Made by a program: the position numbers and the translations under genes. 64,000 bases of DNA from an uncultured Muribaculaceae bacterium. GTDB lineage: Bacteria > Bacteroidota > Bacteroidia > Bacteroidales > Muribaculaceae. The stretch is from NCBI GenBank assembly GCA_910579035.1, contig CAJTSR010000002.1, positions 62,001-126,000 of the forward strand, given 5' to 3'. The notes below the pieces were generated by a model. That model saw nothing but the letters and a program-made list of their open reading frames with translations, searched no databases and was not told the origin of the DNA. Of this stretch, positions 1 through 8,673 are shown one piece after another (position 1 is the stretch's first letter; each line of letters opens with the position of its first letter).

Positions 1-2
1 TG

Positions 3-284
3 ATAGGCTTTATCCGCGAGCGACTGATGGTATGCTCGGCCGTGGCTACATTCGAGGTCGCCGACCTCGCAGGCCACATCGAGCGGAGGGGCGATGAGGC
101 TGTGGTAGGCGGAAGCCTGATGATGACCATGCTCGGAATCGCCGTGGGAGCGTTGCGCGGCATAGTGGCCGTACGCACCGCGGGCACTCCCCTGCACAAC
201 AGGCCACTGCCAATAATCGACCTAAGCGCACTTATGTACAGGCTGCACTACGGTTCGTCGGCTCCGGCAGCCTTCCCGCTGTAG
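3..284 (+). CDS. C-terminal part of an unrecognised protein
   Basis: An open frame enters from the left edge and stops at 284; the true start lies outside the window. An internal ATG at 27 need not be the start. The visible 93 residues are rich in Ala, Gly and Leu, with a hydrophobic stretch around MMTMLGIAVGALRGIVAV and a tail ending SSAPAAFPL. I do not recognise the family. It lies on the same strand as the following DedA gene, but a 119-bp gap with a promoter-like element separates them, so they are probably not tightly coupled. Confidence 0.5.
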   Translation: MGFIRERLMVCSAVATFEVADLAGHIERRGDEAVVGGSLMMTMLGIAVGALRGIVAVRTAGTPLHNRPLPIIDLSALMYRLHYGSSAPAAFPL

Positions 285-367
285 CCCGACGTCACAAACT
301 TATTTTTTTTCGTTCCGCCTGAAAAATTTTGGACGGCTGCAAGCCCTGAGTTTGGCGTTTTTTTGAG

Positions 368-375
368 TAATTTTG
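368..375 (+). promoter_or_regulatory. -7 promoter element for the DedA-rpe-ftsK run
   Basis: TAATTTTG matches the Bacteroidetes primary-sigma -7 consensus TAnnTTTG and lies 29 bp before the DedA start codon. A TTTG at 351-354 is only 13 bp upstream, closer than the usual 19-21 bp for the -33 box, so only the -7 part is well supported. Confidence 0.45.
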
Positions 376-403
376 CAATTCTAATCTACATCTTGTTTTT
401 GTA

Positions 404-1090
404 ATGATTGATTCTTTTATTCTGCTCTCCATTACCGACTACCTCAACGCGGCGTGGTTCTTCGACTGGTTCGTAAACAACGCCTCGTATCTTTTCGTGT
501 TCGTCTTCATGGTGATTGAAAGCTCCTTCATTCCATTTCCGTCGGAAGTAGTGGTGCCTCCCGCCGCGTATCTGGCCATGCAAAAAGGAGATATGAACAT
601 ATTTCTTGTCGTTCTTGCCGCAACCGCAGGCGCTCTCGTAGGGGCCTTGGTGAACTATGTGCTGTCGCTGCTAATAGGGCGCCCCATAGTGTATGCTTTC
701 GCCAACTCGCGATTCGGACATGCCTGCCTTATCAATCAGGAAAAGGTAGAGAAAGCCGAAAAATACTTCGACAACCACGGCGCAGCCTCCACATTCTTCG
801 GCCGCCTCATTCCGGCTGTGCGCCAGCTCATATCCATACCCGCAGGCATAGCCAAGATGAACATATGGGTGTTCATGCTGTTTACCTCTCTCGGCGCGTT
901 GATATGGAACTGCATACTCGCCGGACTCGGCTGGTGGCTGTCGCGCCATGTGAGCCTCGACGAGTTATATGTGTCGGTCGAAAAATACAACAGCTACCTG
1001 ACACTCGGCGGAATCATAATACTCGTGTTATGCGTGCTGTACATACTTTATAACGCTTTCAAAAAGAATAACGCCACCAAAACGAAATGA
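404..1090 (+). CDS. DedA family membrane protein
   Basis: A 228-residue polytopic inner-membrane protein of the DedA/SNARE-associated (VTT) family. Members support membrane homeostasis and, in some lineages, undecaprenyl phosphate or other lipid translocation. The family signature is visible: an early FIPFPSEVVVPPAAYLA segment, a Gly-rich helix (GALVGALVNYVLSLLIGRP), and the hallmark FFGRLIPAVRQLISIPAG, matching FxRxxPxxRxxxxxxAG. About four hydrophobic segments are seen, with a Lys-rich C-terminus. Its stop overlaps the rpe start in an ATGA arrangement (4 bp), so the two are probably translationally coupled. The exact substrate cannot be read from the sequence. Confidence 0.9.
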   Translation: MIDSFILLSITDYLNAAWFFDWFVNNASYLFVFVFMVIESSFIPFPSEVVVPPAAYLAMQKGDMNIFLVVLAATAGALVGALVNYVLSLLIGRPIVYAFANSRFGHACLINQEKVEKAEKYFDNHGAASTFFGRLIPAVRQLISIPAGIAKMNIWVFMLFTSLGALIWNCILAGLGWWLSRHVSLDELYVSVEKYNSYLTLGGIIILVLCVLYILYNAFKKNNATKTK

Positions 1091-1731
1091 TAGTAGCCCC
1101 TTCCATACTTTCGGCTGACTTCGGCTGCCTCGGAGAATCAATCGCCATGCTCGAAAGCGGCGGTGCCGACTGGATTCACTGCGATGTCATGGACGGTGTG
1201 TTCGTGCCTAACATATCGTTCGGTTTCCCGGTGATATCTGCAGTGGGCAAGCTCACCCGGAAGCCTCTCGACGTGCATCTGATGATAGTGAATCCCGAAC
1301 AGTACGTAGGCAGAGTACGCGATTGTGGCGCCATGATGATGAACGTGCATTACGAAGCGTGCACGCATCTGCACCGTACCGTCCAGAGCATTCACGCCGC
1401 CGGTATGAAGGCCGGTGTGACACTCAACCCGGCAACCCCCGTGGCAATGCTTCAGGACATTATCGCAGACATCGACATGGTGCTGCTCATGAGCGTCAAC
1501 CCCGGGTTCGGCGGCCAGTCGTTCATACAGCACACAATCAAAAAAATAGAACAGACTCGCGCCCTGATAGCCGAAAGCGGCTCTAAAGCGCTGATTGAAG
1601 TTGACGGAGGCATCAACCGCTCCACAGGCGCACTCTGCGCGCAGGCCGGAGCCGACATTCTCGTTGCCGGAAACTCGATTTTCTCTTCGGCTGACCCGCA
1701 CGCCGAAATATCATTCCTTAAAAACCTATAA
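1087..1731 (+). CDS. rpe: ribulose-phosphate 3-epimerase
   Basis: Interconverts D-ribulose 5-phosphate and D-xylulose 5-phosphate in the cytosolic pentose phosphate pathway. The 214 residues are the normal length of this TIM-barrel enzyme. Clear motifs are the N-terminal APSILSADF, the metal/active-site block HCDVMDGVFVPNISFG, VHLMIVNPE, the phosphate-loop region MSVNPGFGGQSFI, EVDGGIN with the catalytic Asp, and GADILVAGNSIF near the end. The start overlaps the DedA stop by 4 bp. A 41-bp gap leads to ftsK, consistent with one operon. Confidence 0.97.
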   Translation: MIVAPSILSADFGCLGESIAMLESGGADWIHCDVMDGVFVPNISFGFPVISAVGKLTRKPLDVHLMIVNPEQYVGRVRDCGAMMMNVHYEACTHLHRTVQSIHAAGMKAGVTLNPATPVAMLQDIIADIDMVLLMSVNPGFGGQSFIQHTIKKIEQTRALIAESGSKALIEVDGGINRSTGALCAQAGADILVAGNSIFSSADPHAEISFLKNL

Positions 1732-1772
1732 GCAGCCATAGCTGCTCCTTTCTCTCTCCCTGCTGTAACACA

Positions 1773-4556
1773 ATGGCAAAACAACGCAATATCGACCCCT
1801 CTATCGACGATATAGGTATTAACGCAATACCGGGCTCCCGCCCCGTAGACAAGCCGAAGCCCAAACGCCCTGCAGCCGGAGTCGCGCAACGACGCGACGC
1901 CGATGCACCGCCCGTGCGCGAACAGGCGCATGAGCGCCGACGTCCGGCTCCGAAGCAACACCCACGCCGGGAACCATACAATTTCATATCCTTCGTGCGC
2001 GACTACCGCACCCATCTGTCGCTCGGAGTGATATTCTGCCTCGTGGCATTTGCCATGGTGGTATGCGGAATCTCGTTCATGTTCAACCACGGAGCCGACC
2101 AGAGCGTGACCCACGCCCGGACGGTAAGCGAAATCGTGGCGTCGGGCGACATCGTGCAGAACGCCGGAGGCCCCGGAGGCGCCAAATTCGCCGAATGGCT
2201 GCTTGTCGACGGTTTCGGCATCGGGTCATTCATTCTGGCGGTGTACCTGTTCCTGCTCGGCCTTGCATTGATGAAGCTGAAGCGCTGCAATTTCTGGTCG
2301 CTGTCGTTCAGATGCCTGTTTTCAGCCTGCGCGATCTCCGTCATAGTCGGGCTGCTCACGTACAACCGTGCCGACGTATTCCACCTCGGTGGCACGCACG
2401 GCTACTTTGTGAACCACCTTTTGCTGCAATACACCGGCGCTCTCGGAGCATATTGCACCACGGTGGCACTTCTCGGCATACTTGTGGCGGTATTCCTCAA
2501 GCCTCTCACAATCCTTTGGAACGCCATGTCGAAGACATTCAGCAAGCATAAGGCCCAGCTCCATCACGAACCGGCTGCAGAAACTGTGGCAAAGCCCGAA
2601 TTCGACATACTCGACGACAATGCTGCCGGAGAAGAATCCGACGAGTCCGACGACAGCGATGCCGATGAATCGGCCACCACTGCCGCCGCCGAAGAAGCTG
2701 CCAAAATCGCAGCCGAGCATGCCCGCTTCATGCCGCCTCCCGCACTCGACGACCTCGACAGCGAGGATGGCGAGGACGAAGAACCCGAACCCGGCCATAG
2801 CGCCGTCGCCGCAGCCATAGCGGCCGCGGCGGCTCCCGTAGCCCCTGTTGCTGCCGAAATACCGGCCACGGTGACGGTGCCGGAAGTCCCGGCGCCTGCC
2901 GCAACCGAGCCTCCGGCAAAACCCGCCTACGAAGCCGAAACAACCGCACAGCCCGAAGTGAAAGGCGAGCCGGAAATGATTATCGTCAACGCCACACACG
3001 AAAACACCGTAGAGGACACAAAGTCGGCGCAGATAACGCACGGCGACCACATAGGCCTCGACCAACCGTACGACCAGCGCGCGCAGCATTCAAACTATGT
3101 TTTCCCGCCGCTCGACCTCCTTATAGAGCGTCCCAACCCGGTAATAATCAACGAGGAAGAACAGGCCGCCAACAAATCACTAATTGTAAACGCCCTCCGC
3201 AGCTACGACATAGAGATACTACGCATAGAGGCCACCATAGGCCCGACCGTGACTCTCTATGAAATAGTGCCTGCCGAAGGCACGCGCATTGCCAAAATAA
3301 AGAGCCTCGAAGACGACATAGCAATGAGCCTGTCGGCCCTCGGCATACGCATCATTGCCCCTATACCGGGCAAGGGCACAATAGGCATAGAGGTTCCCAA
3401 CCGCAATCCGCAGATTGTGTCGATGCGCACCATGCTCGAATCGCCGGCATTCGCCCAGGCCAAAGCCAAAATGAAACTGCCGCTCGCCCTCGGCGCAACC
3501 GTGAGCAACGACTTTTTCATAACCGACCTTGCCAAGATGCCGCACCTCCTTGTTGCCGGCGCCACAGGCCAGGGCAAATCGGTAGGCCTCAACTGCATCA
3601 TCACCTCCCTGCTCTACTCCAGACATCCCGACGAACTGAAATTCGTGCTCGTGGACCCCAAGATGGTTGAGTTTACGCTGTACCAGCGCATAGCCAATCA
3701 ATATCTGGCCAAACTGCCCGAAGAAGACCGCTCCGTAATCACCGACCCGCAGAAAGTAATCGCGACCCTGAACTCGCTGTGCGTGGAAATGGACAAACGA
3801 TACGAACTGTTGTCGGAAGCCGAAGTGCGAGGCGTGGAAGCATACAACGAACGCTTCATGCAGCGCCGCCTCAACCCGGAGAAAGGCCACAGGTACATGC
3901 CATACATCGTGATGATCGTCGACGAGTTCGCCGACCTTATCATGACCGCGGGCAAGGACATATCCGTTCCGATAGGGCGCATAGCCCAGAAAGCACGCGC
4001 CGTGGGCATGCACATGATTATAGCCACCCAACGACCGTCGACCGACATCATAACGGGTATGATCAAGGCCAACTTCCCCGCCCGAATAGCCTTCAAGACA
4101 TCGCAGTCGATCGACAGCAAGACCATTCTCGACCGCCCCGGCGCACACCGCCTCAACGGACGCGGCGACATGCTCACCCTTATCGACGGCCGCATAGAGC
4201 GAGTGCAGTGCGCGCTGGTCGACACCGAAGAAGTAGAGGCTATCTGTATGCACATAGGCGCCCAGCCCGGCTTCACCATGCCGCTTCTCCTGCCCGAAGT
4301 TCCGACCGAGGGAGGCTCCGACGGACCGGCGGAAATAGGCGCTACGACCGACGAATTCCGCCGCTGCGCCATGTTTATCGCCTCCCAGACACAGGCCTCC
4401 ATAACCATGTTGCAACGAAAATTCGAGATAGGCTTCAACAAGGCCGGCCGATTCATGGACCAGATGCAGACAATGGGAATAGTAGGCCCGGCAAACGGCG
4501 CCAAACCTCGACAAGTGCTTATGACGCCCGACGAGGTGCAGCGTCTTTTTGATTGA
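1773..4556 (+). CDS. ftsK: FtsK/SpoIIIE-type DNA translocase
   Basis: A septal DNA pump that moves chromosome ends during division and supports dimer resolution. The 927 residues read as a basic, Arg/Pro-rich leader (about 1-65), four hydrophobic segments between about 80 and 245, a long low-complexity acidic and Ala/Pro-rich linker (about 265-430), and the RecA-like motor. Walker A is GATGQGKS near residue 600 and Walker B is VMIVDEFADL near 715. A winged-helix gamma domain (about 850-925, containing KFEIGFNKAGRFMDQM) should read polar sequences. Length and order fit a normal Bacteroidetes FtsK. The next gene, lolA-like, begins shortly after its stop. Confidence 0.96.
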   Translation: MAKQRNIDPSIDDIGINAIPGSRPVDKPKPKRPAAGVAQRRDADAPPVREQAHERRRPAPKQHPRREPYNFISFVRDYRTHLSLGVIFCLVAFAMVVCGISFMFNHGADQSVTHARTVSEIVASGDIVQNAGGPGGAKFAEWLLVDGFGIGSFILAVYLFLLGLALMKLKRCNFWSLSFRCLFSACAISVIVGLLTYNRADVFHLGGTHGYFVNHLLLQYTGALGAYCTTVALLGILVAVFLKPLTILWNAMSKTFSKHKAQLHHEPAAETVAKPEFDILDDNAAGEESDESDDSDADESATTAAAEEAAKIAAEHARFMPPPALDDLDSEDGEDEEPEPGHSAVAAAIAAAAAPVAPVAAEIPATVTVPEVPAPAATEPPAKPAYEAETTAQPEVKGEPEMIIVNATHENTVEDTKSAQITHGDHIGLDQPYDQRAQHSNYVFPPLDLLIERPNPVIINEEEQAANKSLIVNALRSYDIEILRIEATIGPTVTLYEIVPAEGTRIAKIKSLEDDIAMSLSALGIRIIAPIPGKGTIGIEVPNRNPQIVSMRTMLESPAFAQAKAKMKLPLALGATVSNDFFITDLAKMPHLLVAGATGQGKSVGLNCIITSLLYSRHPDELKFVLVDPKMVEFTLYQRIANQYLAKLPEEDRSVITDPQKVIATLNSLCVEMDKRYELLSEAEVRGVEAYNERFMQRRLNPEKGHRYMPYIVMIVDEFADLIMTAGKDISVPIGRIAQKARAVGMHMIIATQRPSTDIITGMIKANFPARIAFKTSQSIDSKTILDRPGAHRLNGRGDMLTLIDGRIERVQCALVDTEEVEAICMHIGAQPGFTMPLLLPEVPTEGGSDGPAEIGATTDEFRRCAMFIASQTQASITMLQRKFEIGFNKAGRFMDQMQTMGIVGPANGAKPRQVLMTPDEVQRLFD

Positions 4557-4587
4557 ACCGGCACCAAGTCTAAGCCGTTGTATCAAA

Positions 4588-5211
4588 ATGAATATGAAAC
4601 GACTCCTACTTATCCTCTCCGCTATCGCAGGCTGCCTTGGCTGTGCCTGCGCCGCAAGCCCCGACGCCCCTGCAATCTTGGCCAAGATGAAGGCCAAGAT
4701 AAACGCGTCGCCATCGCTCGAGGCAGTGTTCACTATCAACGGCGGGGAAGGCCCTGTCGAAGGCAACGCCGTCATTGCCGGCTCTAAATACACTATGCAG
4801 ACCCCGCAGCTGAAAGTATGGTTCGACGGCCGCACCCAGTGGACATACCTGCTCAATACCGGCGAAGTAAGCATCACCGAGCCGGACGCCTCTGAGCAAA
4901 TGGCCACAAATCCCTTCGCCATACTCAGCGCCCACTCCGACTACTACAAAAGTAAACGCCTCTCCGACTCGCAAGGACGCTATCGCGTGCTTCTAACGCC
5001 AGTCGGAAGTGCTTCGGGAATAGAAAAGATTACTCTTTTCATAAACCGTGCCACCTCGCTTCCGTCGGCCATAGTTATAAATTTCGACGACGGAAAAAGC
5101 ATCGAAGTAGTAATCGACAAAATAAGCACCGGAGCGGCAAAACCGGCCTCGGCCTTCCGCTTCGACCGTGCCAAGTTCCCCACAGTACAAGAAATAATAG
5201 ACCTTCGTTAA
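4588..5211 (+). CDS. LolA-like outer-membrane lipoprotein carrier
   Basis: A periplasmic carrier of the LolA fold, which shuttles lipoproteins from the inner membrane to the outer membrane. I chose the ATG at 4588 (207 residues) rather than one at 4549 overlapping ftsK. From 4588 the protein starts directly with a good signal peptide (MNMKRLLLILSAIAGCLG then CACAA), whereas the longer form adds a non-signal-like leader. The mature part has the LolA pattern LEAVFTINGGEGPVEGNAVIAGSKYTMQTPQ-type strands and KVWFDGRTQWTYLLNTGEV. The ftsK-lolA-trxB order suggests one transcript. LolA-like proteins vary in sequence, so the exact role is inferred. Confidence 0.85.
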   Translation: MNMKRLLLILSAIAGCLGCACAASPDAPAILAKMKAKINASPSLEAVFTINGGEGPVEGNAVIAGSKYTMQTPQLKVWFDGRTQWTYLLNTGEVSITEPDASEQMATNPFAILSAHSDYYKSKRLSDSQGRYRVLLTPVGSASGIEKITLFINRATSLPSAIVINFDDGKSIEVVIDKISTGAAKPASAFRFDRAKFPTVQEIIDLR

Positions 5212-5231
5212 CCTTTTAACCAAAATAAACA

Positions 5232-6173
5232 ATGACCACGATAAACACCAACTGCCTCATAATCGGCGCAGGCCCCGCCGGATACACCTCCGCCATATAC
5301 ACCTCGCGTGCCAATCTGAAACCCGTGCTCGTAGAAGGACTCCAGCCCGGCGGACAGCTCACCACCACCACCGACATCGAAAACTTCCCCGGATATCCCG
5401 CAGGAATCTCCGGCCCGAAGATGATGGAGGATTTCCGGGCGCAGGCACAGCGTTTCGGCGCGGAGATAATATCGGGCGAGGTAACATCTGTCGACTTCTC
5501 CAAGCGTCCGTTCACAGTCAATATCGACGGCGGAGCCACTGTCGTAAGTGCTGCCACAGTTATTATATGTACCGGCGCCACGGCTAAATACCTCGGTCTG
5601 CCCGACGAAGAACGTTTTCGCGGCCTCGGTGTGTCGGCTTGCGCCACATGCGACGGCTTCTTCTTCCGCGGACGCCCCGTGGCAGTTGTAGGAGGCGGCG
5701 ACACAGCCTGCGAAGAAGCACTCTACCTCGCCACACTCGCCTCGAAAGTGTATATGATTGTACGTCGCGACGTGCTGAGAGCCTCCAAATACATGCAGCA
5801 GCGCGTTGCCGACTGCCCCAACATCGAAGTGCTGTACAATACCCAGACACTTGGACTCACCGGTTCCGACGTGCTTGAGGGCGCAAAACTCGTTCGTGGC
5901 AAAGGCACTCCCGAAGAACACACCCTCGACATACAGGTCGACGGCTTCTTCCTCGCTATAGGCCATAAACCCAACACCGACGTATTCGCACCCTTCATCG
6001 AGCTTGACGCCCAAGGCTATATCAAGACTGCCGGAGCATCGACAGCTACCAATATTCCCGGCGTGTTCGCAGCCGGCGACGTGGCCGACCCCACCTACCG
6101 CCAGGCCGTTACCGCCGCCGGCACAGGTTGCCGCGCCGCAATCGACGTTGAGCGCTTCCTCCTCGAAAACTAA
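5232..6173 (+). CDS. trxB: thioredoxin-disulfide reductase
   Basis: An NADPH- and FAD-dependent flavoenzyme that reduces thioredoxin in the cytosol. The 313 residues are the typical low-Mr TrxB size. An N-terminal FAD-binding GAGPAGYT is followed by the redox-active ACATCDGFF (CATC at about residues 137-140). The NADPH-binding VGGGDTACEEA follows, and the C-terminal FAD block GVFAAGDVADPTYRQAVTAAGTG closes the protein. All catalytic cysteines are present. It lies 20 bp after the LolA-like gene, in the same direction. Confidence 0.97.
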   Translation: MTTINTNCLIIGAGPAGYTSAIYTSRANLKPVLVEGLQPGGQLTTTTDIENFPGYPAGISGPKMMEDFRAQAQRFGAEIISGEVTSVDFSKRPFTVNIDGGATVVSAATVIICTGATAKYLGLPDEERFRGLGVSACATCDGFFFRGRPVAVVGGGDTACEEALYLATLASKVYMIVRRDVLRASKYMQQRVADCPNIEVLYNTQTLGLTGSDVLEGAKLVRGKGTPEEHTLDIQVDGFFLAIGHKPNTDVFAPFIELDAQGYIKTAGASTATNIPGVFAAGDVADPTYRQAVTAAGTGCRAAIDVERFLLEN

Positions 6174-6180
6174 AACAAAT

Positions 6181-6208
6181 TCCTCATTCCTCATTCCTCA
6201 TTCCTCAT
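6181..6208 (+). repeat. 7-bp tandem repeat, TCCTCAT x4
   Basis: Four perfect head-to-tail copies of TCCTCAT lie in the 59-bp gap between trxB and the YbaK-like gene, followed by an AT-rich stretch up to the start codon at 6233. The repeat is non-coding. A change in copy number would alter only the spacing between the two genes. Confidence 0.85.
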
Positions 6209-6232
6209 TATTATAATTCCTAATTAACAAAA

Positions 6233-6712
6233 ATGTCCAAAACTCCCAAAACCAACGCCGCCAGACTGCTCGAAACCGCCGGAATACCCTTCCGGCTCGT
6301 TCCATACAAATTCGATGAGAACGACCTTGCCGCGCAGCACGTGGCCGAAGAACTCGGGGAGGACATACGGCAGGTCTTCAAAACACTCGTGTTGCACGGC
6401 GAACGCACAGGATACTTCGTGTGCGTGATACCGGGCAACTGCGAGGTCGACCTGAAAAAAGCTGCCTCGGCAGCTGGCGACAAGAAAGCCGAAATGCTGC
6501 CGATGAAAGAACTGCTCGCCACCACTGGCTATATCCGAGGTGGCTGCTCGCCGGTGGGAATGAAGAAACCCTTCCCTACCTTTTTCCACGAATCCGCTCT
6601 TGACTTCGAGAGGATATACGTGAGCGCTGGAGTGCGGGGGCTTCAGCTCGAAGTGGCTCCCGACAAACTTATAAACTATGTGGGAGCCACAGTCTGCAAT
6701 ATAGTGAAATGA
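6233..6712 (+). CDS. ybaK: YbaK/EbsC-type Cys-tRNA(Pro) deacylase
   Basis: A predicted trans-editing hydrolase that removes cysteine wrongly attached to tRNA(Pro). The 159 residues match the single-domain YbaK family. It opens with KTNAARLLETAGIPFRLVPY, followed by AAQHVAEELGEDIRQVFKTLVL containing the substrate-pocket Lys, then CVIPGNCEVDLKKAA, and the family motif GYIRGGCSPVGMKKPFPTF near residue 100. The last four bases overlap the aroC start. It may be co-transcribed with trxB despite the tandem-repeat spacer. Confidence 0.93.
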   Translation: MSKTPKTNAARLLETAGIPFRLVPYKFDENDLAAQHVAEELGEDIRQVFKTLVLHGERTGYFVCVIPGNCEVDLKKAASAAGDKKAEMLPMKELLATTGYIRGGCSPVGMKKPFPTFFHESALDFERIYVSAGVRGLQLEVAPDKLINYVGATVCNIVK

Positions 6713-7722
6713 ACACCATAGGCACCATATACCGCATAACGACATTCGGCGAAAGCCACGGCCCTGCCGTAGGTGGCGTTATCGACGGCGTACCGGCAGG
6801 AATCACCATTGATTTCGACGCCGTAGCAGCCCAGTTGGCTCGTCGACGACCGGGCCAGTCTGCGCTTACCACCGCCAGAAACGAAAGCGATGCCGCAGAA
6901 TTTCTATCAGGCTTTCTTGGCAACACCACCCTCGGCTCGCCCATCGGATTCATAATCCGGAACAGCGACACACGCTCTTCCGACTACGACAATATGGCAC
7001 GCCTGTACCGTCCCAACCACGCCGACTACTCCTACGATGCAAAATACGGCATTCGCGACCATCGCGGTGGCGGCCGTTCGTCCGCCCGCGTTACAGCCCC
7101 GCTCGTCGTGGCCGGAGCGATTGCGCGGCAAGCGCTGGAGCAGCGCGGCATCGCGGTACAAGCCTATCCGGTGGAAATAGGCGGCACACGCGGCACAATT
7201 GAGGATATGGAGGGAGCGATAACGCAGGCAAGGCGCTCTGGCGACAGCGTGGGCGGCATCATCGAGTGCGTGGCATCAGGCGTCCCGGCGGGCATTGGAG
7301 AGCCGATTGGTGGCAAATTACACGCCATGCTCGCCTCTGCAATGATGAGCATAAATGCTGCAAAAGGATTTGAATACGGCGACGGTTTTGCCGGAGCGGC
7401 GGCGCGCGGAAGCGAATGCGCCGACCTGCCATACTCCGATTCAGACGGACGCATACGCACACGCGCCAACCACTCAGGCGGCATACAAGGCGGCATATCC
7501 AACGGCGAGGACATAGTTATGCGCATTGCATTCAAGCCCGTGCCGACTATCGCCATACCGCTTGAAACTGTCGATAGCGACGGCAATGCGGCAACACTCG
7601 CAGCGAGAGGCCGCCACGACCCGTGCGTGATTCCGCGCGCAGTACCCATAGTCGAGGCCATGGCGGCCATAACCATTTTCGACGCCTTGCTGCTGAACCG
7701 ATGCGCCAAATGGAATATCTGA
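6709..7722 (+). CDS. aroC: chorismate synthase
   Basis: Last step of the shikimate pathway: converts 5-enolpyruvylshikimate 3-phosphate to chorismate, using reduced FMN. Hallmarks are TFGESHGPAVGGVIDGVPAG at the start, RRRPGQSALTTARNESD, the HADYSYDAKYGIRDHRGGGRSSAR signature containing the FMN-site residues, and a C-terminal RHDPCVIPRAVPIVEAM. At 337 residues it is slightly shorter than the usual 350-360, ending soon after the last conserved block. It overlaps the ybaK stop by 4 bp and is followed after 7 bp by a radical SAM gene. Confidence 0.97.
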   Translation: MNTIGTIYRITTFGESHGPAVGGVIDGVPAGITIDFDAVAAQLARRRPGQSALTTARNESDAAEFLSGFLGNTTLGSPIGFIIRNSDTRSSDYDNMARLYRPNHADYSYDAKYGIRDHRGGGRSSARVTAPLVVAGAIARQALEQRGIAVQAYPVEIGGTRGTIEDMEGAITQARRSGDSVGGIIECVASGVPAGIGEPIGGKLHAMLASAMMSINAAKGFEYGDGFAGAAARGSECADLPYSDSDGRIRTRANHSGGIQGGISNGEDIVMRIAFKPVPTIAIPLETVDSDGNAATLAARGRHDPCVIPRAVPIVEAMAAITIFDALLLNRCAKWNI

Positions 7723-7729
7723 GCCTGCC

Positions 7730-8623
7730 GTGAATCCGCACTATAAGGATTATTCCCAATTCCTTGCCGAGCACTTCGAGGGCAAGGTACAGAAACTATC
7801 GATAGACACCGGAATGGGCTGCCCGAACCGCGACGGCACCCTCGGCACCGGCGGCTGCATATACTGCAACAATCAGGCATTCAGCCCCGACTGGCAGAAG
7901 CGTGCGCTCGGCGTTGCCGAACAGATTGCTCGAGGAAAAGCTTTTTTTGCCGGCAAATACCCGAATATGAGGTATCTGGCATATTTCCAAAGCTACACAA
8001 GCACCCACGCGCCGGTCGAAACACTGATGGCAATGTACCGCGAGGCATTGTCGCAGCCGGGCGTGGTAGGACTAATCATCGGAACGAGGCCCGACTGCAT
8101 GCCCGACGCCCTCCTCGACGCCCTGAAAACGCTCGACAAACCAGTCATTATCGAATATGGCGCGGAAAGCAGCCATAACGACACACTAAGGCTCATCAAC
8201 CGTTGCCACACTTGGGAACAGACAGTCGAAACGGTGGCTCGCACCGCTGCTGCGGGCTTTCCGGTAGGGGTGCATCTGATATTAGGCCTGCCGGGCGAAG
8301 ATTTCTCCAAGATGGCAACTACTGTGCGCAGAGTCAACGACCTGCCTGTGTCGACAGTGAAGTTCCACCAACTGCAGATACTCAAAGGCACGCCCTTAGC
8401 CGGAATATATCAAAGCCTCGACATACAACAATACAGCCCCGAAGAATACGCCGACCTCTGCGCCCGCCTTCTACTCGAACTGAGACGCGACATAGCCATA
8501 GAACGCTTCGTGGCCCAAGCTCCGCCGGAAATGCTTATATCGCCACGCTGGGGACTCAAAAACTACCAGTTCGGCGCCCTGCTGAACAAGGCCGTCGAAA
8601 AGCTCCGCAACGAAAACAAATAA
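7730..8623 (+). CDS. TIGR01212 (YhcC-like) radical SAM protein
   Basis: A 297-residue cytosolic radical SAM protein of the YhcC type. The GTG at 7730 is the start: no in-frame ATG precedes it, and the product begins at the conserved NPHYKDYSQFLAEHFEGKVQKLSID. The Fe-S motif is unusual for radical SAM but typical of this group: a Cys in CPNRDG, then GGCIYCNN. Later blocks are FQSYTSTHAPVE, GTRPDCMPD, EYGAESSHNDTL and GVHLILGLPGED. The reaction is not firmly established from sequence. It ends at a hairpin shared with the convergent queA. Confidence 0.88.
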   Translation: MNPHYKDYSQFLAEHFEGKVQKLSIDTGMGCPNRDGTLGTGGCIYCNNQAFSPDWQKRALGVAEQIARGKAFFAGKYPNMRYLAYFQSYTSTHAPVETLMAMYREALSQPGVVGLIIGTRPDCMPDALLDALKTLDKPVIIEYGAESSHNDTLRLINRCHTWEQTVETVARTAAAGFPVGVHLILGLPGEDFSKMATTVRRVNDLPVSTVKFHQLQILKGTPLAGIYQSLDIQQYSPEEYADLCARLLLELRRDIAIERFVAQAPPEMLISPRWGLKNYQFGALLNKAVEKLRNENK

Positions 8624-8649
8624 GAGCCGCTACCTCCTGGTGCGGCTCT
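8623..8649. terminator. hairpin between convergent yhcC-like gene and queA
   Basis: AGAGCCGC and GCGGCTCT form a perfect 8-bp stem around an 11-base loop in the gap between two convergent genes. No clear T-run follows on either strand, so termination strength is uncertain. Confidence 0.5.
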
Positions 8650-8673
8650 CACTATTATGATTATACCAATGCT

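Noticed and set aside
3219..4922. A 567-codon minus-strand frame opposite ftsK
   Set aside because: It crosses the ftsK motor and the next gene, both strongly supported, and shows no domain.
6181..6208. CRISPR-like repeat
   Set aside because: The 7-bp units are adjacent without spacers, so this is a simple tandem repeat. No CRISPR array was found elsewhere in the window.
8623..8649. tRNA or riboswitch at the queA end
   Set aside because: Only a simple hairpin is present, with no cloverleaf or preQ1 aptamer pattern, and it is at the 3' end rather than upstream of queA.
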